Below are positions 47,597 to 56,997 of a stretch of DNA of 64,000 bases, piece by piece (position 1 is the first letter of the stretch; each line of letters begins with the position of its first letter). Location of the stretch: positions 34,921,501 to 34,985,500 of the forward strand of contig OZ026842.1 of NCBI GenBank assembly GCA_964023205.1, read 5' to 3'. The notes under the pieces are model-generated. The model was not told the origin of the DNA. It made no database searches and saw nothing but the letters and a program-made list of their open reading frames with translations. A program made the position numbers and the translations under genes. This DNA is from Lutraria lutraria. Taxonomy: Eukaryota > Mollusca > Bivalvia > Venerida > Mactridae.

Positions 47597-48108
47597 GGAG
47601 TAATCTAAAATGGATTGGCACCGGAATTCCTGAAAGTCTGTGAGTGCGTCAAAAACAGTCGCAGACCATTGCAATGGACTCGGAAGGGTCATTAAACTCA
47701 ATTGGCGGCAAGATTCCTAAATGTCTACGAGTGCGCTAGAAACTGTCGCAGACCAGTGCAATAGACTCGGGAGGGTCACTAAATGCTAAAATTAGTCATA
47801 ACTCGATTGCTACCAATATTCCTGGAAGTCTGCGAGTACGTCAAAAACTGTCGCAGACCAGGGCAATAGACTCGGGAGAGTCCCTAAATTCCAAAACTAG
47901 TCAAAACTCGGTTGGCACCAATATTCCTGAAAGTCTGCGAGTGTACTTTAAACAGCCGTAGTCCAGGGCAATAGATTCCAGAACGTCTCTTAATGCCAAA
48001 ACCAGTCTCACCTGGGTTGGTACCAAGATTCCTTGAAGTCTGCGAGTGAGTTAGAAACAGTCGTAGACCAGTTCGATAGACTCGGGATGGTCATTTAAGG
48101 CAAAAAAT
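47597..48108. repeat. 105-bp satellite, five units
   Basis: The phrase gaagtctgcgagtgcgtc (with variants) recurs at about 47636, 47723, 47828, 47933 and 48038. The last three spacings are exactly 105 bp and the first is 87 bp because of a deletion. Units also share cgcagaccagggcaatagac and tcgggagggtc. The decay is moderate. Confidence 0.85.
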
Positions 48109-48630
48109 AGTTGCATGTATGATTCTGTATATGCTATGAAATAGAAAATGGTTGGAGAAATGAACAAATCAACATTTCAATACGTTTAATGATATTTTAT
48201 TGTTCTACGACAATGACATTGTTAAATATAATAACTTGAACTATTATTAGATTGCAATTCTATAGAATAAAATGTGTCACTGTTCTGAAAGTCATATTTG
48301 TATGTGTAAAAATGCCAACATAGATCGTTTCAATGTTATCTTAGCACTTTTTTAAAAAGTGAATGATATCACAATAAATCAATTTCGTTTTCCTTCTCCA
48401 CTGACTGACCTGGATACTAAACGTTCAAATAGTGCATGATTTTATCTTCAATCGGCAGTGAGCCATAGTACTGTGCTGTAACGATCGATTGTCAAGTAAG
48501 TCTTTTAATGATGGGTCATGGCTTCTGCATTTCTTAATACAGTTTTAGTCTCAAAACATTCGCGAGTAGCAATGGTGAATCCTTTCATTCACTCTAAAAA
48601 CCTCTTCTTGTTTTACTTCAATATCTTCAT
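48109..48630. other. AT-rich non-coding stretch
   Basis: No gene or repeat is recognised. Confidence 0.35.
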
Positions 48631-49185
48631 TCAACTATCGTAAGTGTCCAGCACTTTATCGAAGAGAAATTTTCGTTTAAGGATGGCATATTTCACCGCT
48701 TCTTGTGGTTCGTATTCTTCTTCCGAGATGAGTTGATTTATCGTCTTATCTATTGTCTTATGGATAGGATCTTTCTTCTTACCGTCAAACCATACCATTT
48801 TACTGTCGAAAGCGTTCATCACAGCTTTCCTGTATTTGCTTTTCATATCCCTAAAGACATTTTCTTCGGCTGCACTTCCGCTGATTTCAGCCTCTTTCTT
48901 CATAAGTTTATCAACATTGTCTTGAAACTGCTCTGACACTTATTAAACGCTTCATCTACTATGTCTTGCCGAGGATCAAATTCTATGGAATCATCAGAGG
49001 TGATAGACATATTGTCAGAATCATTATCGTGAATGGGTACAAAATTGTCCTCTTCTGCAGAATTGTTTGACATGTCGTCATATTCTGAGTCTGAATGCAC
49101 TTATTTTTTATGACGTAACAGTCATATCATCCCGTATTCGAAACTGATTGAAACAAATATCACATTCAAACATCGCACTCAAAAT
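48631..49185 (-). pseudogene. Acidic transposon-type protein remnant with zinc-finger-like N terminus
   Basis: Three pieces line up on the minus strand. Near 49185-49105 FECDICFNQF reads like the first half of a C2H2 finger, then a stop follows. 49100-48945 is a Ser/Asp/Glu-rich stretch ending DPRQDIVDEAFNKC. 48939-48631, shifted by one base, encodes 102 residues with charged helices ending VKYAILKRKFLFDKVLDTYD. I recall abundant, similar multi-copy ORFs in mollusc and cnidarian genomes, probably from a mobile element, but cannot name the family. A frameshift near 48940 and the stop make it non-functional. Confidence 0.5.
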
Positions 49186-49259
49186 CCAAAATACGATTGA
49201 GGAGGAGTCATACTTGCCATCATTTTAATACCTGTCCGACTATGCTGATGTTATGCTGG

Positions 49260-49880
49260 AGGTTATAAAGAAAATTATATTTATTTAGATGAGATGCAAG
49301 GTTTGAAGCCACAATGTGTTCCAAGACTTTACACAGAATGCAAGTTAAAGAGACTGGTCTGTAGTTTGCAGGGTCTGTCTTGTCACCTTTCTTGTCAAGA
49401 GGTACTACATTTGCAGAAGTCCAGATTTTTTTGTAGAGTGTCGGAGTCTAAAGATGTCTGAAAAATAACTTGTAAGATAGGTGAGAACTGTTCTCTGCGA
49501 GTTTTTAGAAGTAAAGGCTTAATGTTATCTTGTCCTGCAGCTTTGTCTGGGTTCAGGTCGGAGACACATCACCATTGACGCAGATTGTAATACATAGCAT
49601 AACTGGAAATTTACTACAAAAAGAAGAACTGTTTGTGTCATTATAAGACGATGTGTTTCTTAAAGTTGAAAGGCAAGACTGAGACAGAGTTATGGGTACA
49701 ATGTAGTAAAAACTGACTGGAACTGTTCATTTAAAATATCAGCCCTTTCCTTGTCTGATTTGGTTGTTTTGGATGATCTGTTAGACAGTGTTGCTATTCC
49801 GGTTGTGTCTTGTTTTGCGCTCTTTAGAAGGCTGAAAAGTTTTTAGTATTAAACCTGGAACTGCAATTGTCGGTATCACT
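49260..49880 (-). pseudogene. LINE reverse transcriptase fragment (N-terminal fingers)
   Basis: Minus-strand frames give LNPDKAAGQDNIKPLLLK, then a segment like the Leu-rich RT helix. ANVVPL-KKGDKTDPANYRP and VSLTCI-CK-LEHIVASNL follow, the classic block 0-1 order of CR1/Jockey-type RTs. Upstream, SNRSSKTTKSDKERADILNE corresponds to the linker before the RT. Several stops and frameshifts break it. It probably belongs to the same decayed LINE as the ORF1 pieces at 50512-53750. Confidence 0.7.
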
Positions 49881-50511
49881 ATTTGTATATTTGATACCTA
49901 GAATATGTTTAATGTAATCAGTATTGTATGAAATTTTCTAGACGAATTATACTTACGAGTATTTGTTTATTATAGCTGTTTGCGAGTACTTACTGTATTG
50001 TCTATTACTAGTTTGGCTAATCCTGGCCATTTAATTGGCTAATGGTGATTTCGGTCATTTTTGATTGGTCAATCATTGGACTGGCTATTCGTTGCGTTAC
50101 CTGTCATGTTTGACTGAATCTGTTCGTCTGCTCTGTTGTTGAAACGCAAGTAAGTACTGTAGGCATCGTTCTATGATGTTAACGTGGCATAATATCGGGA
50201 ACATCATTAGATGTAAGTTTAATATGGTTGTATCATATGATTCATATCAGACTGTGGTGGATTTGGTAGTATTTAGTGTGTACTTTATTCCATTGATGTA
50301 TGGTATGGTAATACCATGTACATGTGAACTATATATATGAATATATTCATTTGTCAAATACTCATGATTGTCAAAATATGTGTATTATCTATGACTTGTG
50401 AATATGTTATACTCTCCATAATGGAGGAATGAATAAAGTAGACGGTCAATATCCTTTATGAAAAAAGCAACTTCATACAAAAAACTTAAACCAATGTTTC
50501 TTGTTATTCGT
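49881..50511. other. Non-coding stretch between LINE pieces
   Basis: AT-rich; a short attggctaat/tgattggtcaa tract is the only notable feature. Confidence 0.35.
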
Positions 50512-51303
50512 CTACCTATAACGTTTTGTTATAGTTGTTCTTGTTATTTGACGTTTGATTAAATTTCTCAAATTATTATACATTATATAATCCTGATTGT
50601 GTAAGTCGGTATTTACACACGCACTATTTACATTAGACACTGATGGATGGCAATAATCGGTAGTTATTGTAGTAGATCTAGAAGTTGTACACGGTTGATT
50701 TAACATGCATGTGTTATGTAACAGATTTGTGAAGGTATTTTGTTGACTTGATTGAGCAGTTGCGTATCCAGTCATAGGAACTGCAGGGGGGTGGCTAACA
50801 CAATTCGCGTTTGATGGAGACATATCATTTTGCACTTGTCTGAAACGTTCAGGCTGTGCCGTGTTGTTAGGTATTTGATGAGTTGTGTCCATCACAAGAT
50901 TGTCACTGCCTGTAGATGAACTCCTCTTGTCATGACTATTAATGAATTCAATGTGAGTAGTTATAGTTTACATAATGATTCCACTGTGGTAGTTCATCAT
51001 AAATAACCCTGCCATCAGCTATGACCTTCGCAAGATATCTTATGCTGACTTGACCTAGGGTTTTGAACACGGTAAGCTTTGTATTTTAGCCAAAGTTGTA
51101 ATCTGTTGCAGACTGTATTTCCTTCGGAAATCAGGATACAGCCAGGACGGTTCTTGAGCATATAAACCCTATCCATAATGTATTCTACATCTCCATAATC
51201 TTTAAAATTGTCTTTGATGGATCTCTTATTAAAGTTCCTATCGTGAATCCTACCCCCAAGCCTGTGTGCACGACTTATATATAAATCTCACGTTTATCAA
51301 TCT
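50512..51303 (-). pseudogene. LINE ORF1-like remnant, C-terminal part
   Basis: Near 51290-51040 the minus strand encodes SRAHRLGGRIHDRNFN, then a segment with KDYGDVEYIMDRVYMLKNR and LWLKYKAYRVQNP. This is the order of the conserved RRM/C-terminal region of LINE ORF1 proteins (RAHRLG ... KLWP). KVIADGRVIYDELPQW follows near 51030-50980. A 127-codon Asn/Gln/Thr-rich open tail sits at 50895-50512. The frame is broken more than once. The upstream half continues at 53284 beyond a nested transposon. Confidence 0.55.
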
Positions 51304-51312
51304 CTAGTTTAG

Positions 51313-53274
51313 CGGTATTTGGGAAAACCGAAATCTAACATTTACCGAAATCTAACCGAAATCTAACTTCATAACCGAAATCTAACTGTTACAATAAAAC
51401 CACACTAAGTTTCATACTTTTATCTTCAGATTATGTTATTATGGTATATTTGCGTATAGTATACGAAATTTGAGAACAAAAAAATCAAAATTAGTAATTT
51501 GAACGATCGATTTGTGTGTTCCAGTGTGAATTGTATCAAACGAAAACAACTGACTAACATAAACGTGTAAAATTATAGACAAACACGATTTTTGGGGGTT
51601 GTCTTACTGTTTTTAATTATCAAACATATTAATTCATAAATCATATGACAAAATTGCAAAGGATATATTTGTCTTGAAAAAAAATTTTTTTTATCAAACA
51701 TAGTTACAGAGTTACTTCCCTTAATTTTCTTACGAATATTTTTTTACCTATTTGCAAGGACGCACGCATTTTGTATAATTAATCATCTATGTAACTGCTT
51801 GCACTTCTGTTTGTGTGAATTGATTGTGTGAATATATGTGACAAATATCAGGAAGCGTAATCAATAAAATGTTACATAATGATTAATTGTATTTTTAATT
51901 GTTTTTTTTTTTGTTTTTTTTTGTTTTGTTGTTGTTGTGTATTGGTTATATGTACACACATAGTTAATATATTATATCTTACACTATTTAGAAAATGGAT
52001 GACAACTATAGACTGTGATAGTTTCAGCTTTCCAAATATCATATTATTATCTATACATTATGTATAATTTCCCATAGACTCATTACTTTTTTCGTAGTAG
52101 CATATTTTTATGGATAAAATCAAATTTCAGCCTTTTTTGTGATTAAATGTTGATTTTATTTTGCTCATTAAATATTTTTGGACTGACAATCTCGTTCAAG
52201 ATAATTGTCAGCTTTATCCATCGGCACCCATATGTGGAAATGGCGTACACGTATCAATATGGGGCACGTGTTTGATAATGACAATTTCCACCACTCGATT
52301 GGATTAATAAATACATGTCCAAAAACAAACATCCTTTAATAATAGTTTAATTGGTATATCTAACCGAAATCTAACTTCATAACCGAAATCTAACTGTGAT
52401 GGTTAGACAGATGCGCTTTTGTGGTGTTTGTGACTTAATTGTTTTCTTTGTCAAATACAATAATCAATCATAGGCCTACTGCAAAATTTCAGAAGATAGT
52501 TTTGTCTTAAAATATATGATCTATGAATTAATATGTTTGATAATTGAAAACAGTAAGACAACCCCCAAAATCGTGTTTGTCTATAATTTTACATGTTTAT
52601 GTTAGTAAGTTGTTTTCGGTTGATATAATTCACACGGGGAACACACAAATCGATCGTTCAAATCACTAATTTTGATTTGTTTGTTCTGAAATTTCGTATA
52701 CTATACGCAAATATACCATAATAACATAACCTGAAGATAAAAGCATGAAACTTAGTGTGGTTTTATTGTAACAGTTAGATTTCGGTTATGAATTTAGATT
52801 TCGGTTTGTCGAGTCAGGGAACTAAGGGAAGCAACTCTGTAACTAGGTTAATGATTTTAAAAAGTTGAATAAAATCATTTTATGACAAAACTATTCTCTG
52901 AAATTTTGCAGTATGATTGATTATTGTATTTGACAAAGAAAACAAATCACACACACCACATAAGCGTATCTGTCTAACTATCACAGTTAGATTTCGGTTA
53001 TTAATTTAGATTTCGGTTTGTCGAGTCAGGGGAACTAAGGGAAGTAACTCTGTAACTAGGTTAATGAAAATTTAAAAAGTATAATAAAATCATTTTAAGA
53101 CAAAACTACCCTCTGAAATTTTGCAGTATGATTGATTATTGTATTTGACAAAGAAAACAAGTCACACACACCACATAAGCGTATCTGTCTAACTATCACA
53201 GTTAGATTTCGGTTATGAAGTTAGATTTCGGTTAGATTTCGGTAAATGTTAGATTTCGGTTTTCCCAAATACCC
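51313..53274. mobile_element. Mutator-like non-autonomous element with 12-bp-motif TIRs
   Basis: The 1,962-bp insert has perfect or near-perfect 76-bp inverted termini (51313-51388 and 53199-53274). Each carries four copies of accgaaatctaac. CTAGTTTAG directly flanks both sides (51304-51312 and 53275-53283), a 9-bp target duplication. Inside are six more copies of the motif in three pairs (near 52360, 52770 and 52985), an inverted pair of segments of about 330 bp (about 51385-51640 against 52540-52770), and a tandem pair of about 213-bp units (52772-53198). No transposase is visible. Long TIRs plus 9-bp duplication indicate the Mutator superfamily. Confidence 0.85.
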
Positions 53275-53283
53275 CTAGTTTAG

Positions 53284-53750
53284 ACTCCAGGAATTCTCTG
53301 ATCAGTGTAAAACATATATCTTGTCTGTTTTCAACTATTCCACTAAGAATAAATTGTTTCTCCTGGATCGAACCTCTAATTAAGTCTATAGACTTGTACG
53401 CCAAATCGAGGGTTCAACGCAACACTGTCGTAACTTGTTCTTATTTCAATATGAGTTACGACAGTGTTGCGCTGAACCCTCGAAATGCTCTTGTTAGCTC
53501 TGTTTGAGAAAAAGTAACCACCTGACCAATTTTGTTGTTCATTTGTCCAAGAGTTTTTTTGTAAGAGACTTGCTCAGATCTTATGAATTTATGATAACTT
53601 CATCAAACATAGGTATAAGTTTTTCGTCAATAAAACTAGCAATAAAATCTTGCCTTTCTAAATTGCATAATTGCATTGTTCTTTTCCCGCGTATTCAAAC
53701 ACTCGAATCGATTCCACTGAGGTAAATCAGTAATAACTTCCATGCTTCAC
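53284..53750 (-). pseudogene. LINE ORF1-like remnant, N-terminal part
   Basis: The minus strand reads LAYKSIDLIRGSIQEKQFIL, SGIVENRQDICFTLIREFLE and SKLEIDK, leading directly across the nested element into SRAHRLGG at 51290. Upstream, beyond the 78-bp hairpin, a helical segment (KKTLGQMNNKIGQVVTFSQT in one frame) resembles the ORF1 coiled coil. Stops are present. Confidence 0.5.
53406..53483. mobile_element. 78-bp hairpin element, copy 3 (nested in LINE ORF1)
   Basis: It runs from tcgagggttcaacgcaac to gttgcgctgaaccctcga and interrupts the ORF1 remnant, which proves insertion. Flanking bases (aaa / aat) match copy 2. Confidence 0.8.
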
Positions 53751-54012
53751 ATTCTATCTACCTAAAACTTATTCACAACACAGAAACTTAGAAAGTATAA
53801 AACAGGAGTATTCCCATAATTCGGAATTCGTGTATTTCGGTATTTTCTGTAAATGGGGGTGTTCTGGGAAAACAATATCTTATCTTAACTATTCATATTT
53901 TGCACAGCTTATCTAGAGGGATTCTGTAATAATCATCGTTTATTTCAAAACAAATGTTTTATATTTCTTAATTTCCTTCAATGCAGAATTGCAGTTTACC
54001 TATAATTTTACG
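53751..54012. other. Short non-coding stretch
   Basis: Nothing is recognised apart from AT-rich sequence. Confidence 0.3.
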
Positions 54013-54091
54013 GTCAGATAGCTTAACTGGATAGAGCAACACAGGCCGGTAATTGGTTATGGAGACATTCGGGTTCGAATCCCGATCTGAC
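54013..54091 (+). tRNA. tRNA-like gene or tRNA pseudogene (anticodon unclear)
   Basis: A perfect 7-bp acceptor stem (gtcagat / atctgac) encloses an A-box region (tagcttaactggataga) and a 5-bp T stem with perfect B box ggttcgaatcc, followed by a short T-run. The anticodon arm is weak (ggcc / ggtt with two G-T pairs) and the base before the putative anticodon is G, not T. It is more likely a tRNA pseudogene or SINE head than a translating tRNA. Confidence 0.5.
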
Positions 54092-54310
54092 TTTCATGAG
54101 TAAATGTTAACATTTCAAACTTGTGAACTTAGTTTGTACAGTTTCAATTGGTTTTGAGATTGCAGGGGGGGGGGGGGGGGTAGTGTAATTACTTCAAGGT
54201 AAGCTGTTCTAATTAAAAGAATTAAATACAAGTTTATCTACATATGACTAATTAAATCCCATTTTCTTATTTTGACAAATAGATAAGTCTATCCCTGTTT
54301 TAGGCAGTGT
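54092..54310. other. Spacer with poly-G run
   Basis: A run of about 14 G (54166-54180) lies between the tRNA-like sequence and the SINE. Confidence 0.4.
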
Positions 54311-54530
54311 GACCTGCCTCCGTGGTCGAGTGGACAAGGTCGCTGACTCCAAATTACTGTAACCTTTCACTGATAGATGGTCGTGGGTTCGAGCCCACCT
54401 ACCGACCATGGCACTCTATGTGACAGAAGACTAGTTCTGGTTCTTCCGAGGAATGACAGCAGAGCTGTCCGCCTCATACGACTCTGACTGTTGAAAAGGG
54501 TTGTAAAACTCAAACAAATCTAGACACGGC
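54311..54530 (+). mobile_element. tRNA-derived SINE with long variable arm, copy 2
   Basis: The head gcctccgtggtcgagtgg, a long arm with aacctttcactgatagatgg, B box gggttcgagccca, then a body with ctgtccgcctcatacgactc and a tail gttgaaaagggttg. The same modules occur on the minus strand at 6058-6282. The head resembles tRNA-Ser or tRNA-Leu by its long variable arm. Confidence 0.78.
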
Positions 54531-55800
54531 CTTTTCATATTCAACTAAATTTACATTAAATTGCTATTGTATTTTCTGTGATTAACTTTTTGACTGTTGA
54601 TAAATCTTGAATGGTTTATCTTTAACATTTTTTTTGCCTTTTAAGCTAATGTAACAGATCGATGTTCTAGCAGGAGTCCAATCTTGATGTTACTGGCTGT
54701 ATTCCATCATAGTTTCAAAATATGTAATATTTCAGGTTGGTACTATACATGTAGTGTATATGGTCCCAATGTAGCGAAAGGAACTTTAACATCAACCATA
54801 ATTATTGTATTTGTCCAATACAGCACATCATTTTACGTATTTATATTAATATTACAACTGAAGAACACAGACATGTGGATATAATTATATTCACGATATA
54901 TATATCAACACAACCAAGGACTTATATATAAGTCCTTGACACAACTACCTTTCGACAAATTTAAGGTACTTATAGAAATGTAATTTATTGGCCATTAATA
55001 TAGTCTCGCTAATAGATTAATTGTTATGTGCATGAATATGTGGATGTATGTTTTTTTTTTAATTTAGATACATGTATTCGTTGTCATAAGTGATAAATTT
55101 TAACTTCATTAAAAATATCATTGGAATTTTTAAACACGTTATATTCATGCATATCTATATACTACATTACTAACAATTTTGGAGTGTGCATTATTAAATA
55201 TTATAGCTCTACTTCGAATACTTGCTCTAATTATGTACAACCAATTCCCGTGTCATATGAGATATTATAAGGACCTTAAATCTAACAGTCTTCACGCTAA
55301 CCCAATAGCCCACAGCCCGGGGCTAATAAATTTCCTATCGGGCTCGTGAATTTTCTAAAAATTGTGTATTCGGACTAGTGGTAAATTGTTTATTTTCAAC
55401 AGTCTACATATGGTTCGGGCTAGTGCTTTAAAAAATTAGTTTGAACACTGATCCACATGAATTGGAATACAACATTATATTTTAGTCTCTCTAATTCTTA
55501 TTGAATTCATCACTTATTGTTATATTATGATAATTATATTACAATAATTGCGAAGTTCCTTTCCCTTCCTTTCTTTCCTATCGTCAAAAATCAAGTTGGT
55601 GAACATGAATCTTATTTTTAAAAACCAACACTCCAAAATTGTTGGTGATGTAGAGTAAATATAAGTTTTTGTCGACAGCTAAGTGTACATTTTGATTATG
55701 AATTATGTGAATCTTAACTTGAGAAAGTATATAAGGGTTTTTGTCATTGTAATGTATGTGGTTGATGTACGGTATATTCCTTAGTACGGATTTCAGACAG
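54531..55800. other. Intergenic stretch before DNAH2
   Basis: It includes a perfect 24-nt palindrome (54915-54938, caaggacttata and its mirror) and, near 55310-55440, a cgggcta-rich tract resembling a decayed repeat. No gene is seen. Confidence 0.4.
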
Positions 55801-56997
55801 GTTTTAGCCATTGTATAAATTGGTTCCCTGTACAAAGGCTTTGGTGCACTGCGACTTGCAACGAGAACCGGTTTAAAGCAGGATACCGGATGCCGGTGTT
55901 TAGTCCCCACCGTGATTTTGCGAGATCTGTCGCTAGGGTAAGCAAACAAGTGCACGTTCCTATTCTAGCAGGTATGCGTTTATGAACTTTGGTGTTATTT
56001 GCGCATAAAATATTGTTTTTAGTTTATTATTTATATATTTGTTCAGTACTTAACCTTTTGGGTTGAACATATTTTATTAAGGTGCTTGGGAAGCAATTTT
56101 TCTCGCTTACAGGAATCCTGTTCGGATTCGTCCTTAATAATTTCGACCATGTCGACTCAACTTCACAAGGATACCGTCTTTACATGCATTAGATAAACGT
56201 TAAACTGTACTGTTTTCCATTCTGTAAAGAGTTAAGTTTATTCTGATACATGATCTTTGTGAAAATAATGTTTAATCTATTTTTTGTAAAATATCATATT
56301 TATCTCGACCAGCCTGTATTGATTGCATGAATAGAAAATCTACCCCCATTGATCTCAATAAACACGAACATGCTGTGACTGACTCACTGTCAGTAAACTT
56401 TCAAAGAATATGATTGTGTTAAACAACTTGAAGTTTTCTAATCATGTCAAACTTCAGGGGTTTTCATTATGAAAAAGCTGCAGCCTGTAAAGACGCATTC
56501 CCCTCTCAAAATTTCTTTGAAGTAAAGCAATTTTCCCCATTTTTTAGGTTGAAAATTATCCCCAAATTGATTTCAGGTGAGAATTTTTTTCTGCAAAAGA
56601 GGCTTTAACTTGCTATTTTATTCCCATATTAGTGACTAGGATGCCTTTGTATATAAGACCCAAAACAAAAAGAAAATCCTTAGCTGAACTTGAATGTTTT
56701 CTTTGGGATTTGTTAGCTGATGCAAAGATATATGCATTGATATATATCTAAAGGTCTTTGGTTGATGTGATACATTTCATTGCAAGTGTTAGTGATTGAA
56801 GCTAAGTATGGTCCAGAAGCCAGTTTTCATACGGTATTCTATATAATTATACATGTATTGTTAGGCCGTAAATTTCCATTTATGCATGTATGTTCACTGT
56901 TGTTCCAGAAAATTAGTAAACAGATAAACTGACGGGGTTTTTTTTATATCCATTCCAAACTCTTTACACTTGCAGATAATGATATTCTAGAGCAATA
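55801..56997 (+). promoter_or_regulatory. DNAH2: Probable promoter / 5' UTR region of DNAH2
   Basis: A GC-richer tract at 55850-55975 precedes possible donors ctagg|gtaagc (55937) and tagcag|gtatgc (about 55972). A good acceptor cttgcag (ending 56975) lies 22 bp before the start codon, so a non-coding first exon spliced to 56976 is plausible. Near 55929-55942, gtcgct-ag-ggtaag resembles an RFX X-box, the usual ciliary-gene element, with the last base off consensus. The putative leader contains an upstream ATG of three codons (56979). All of this is inference. Confidence 0.4.
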
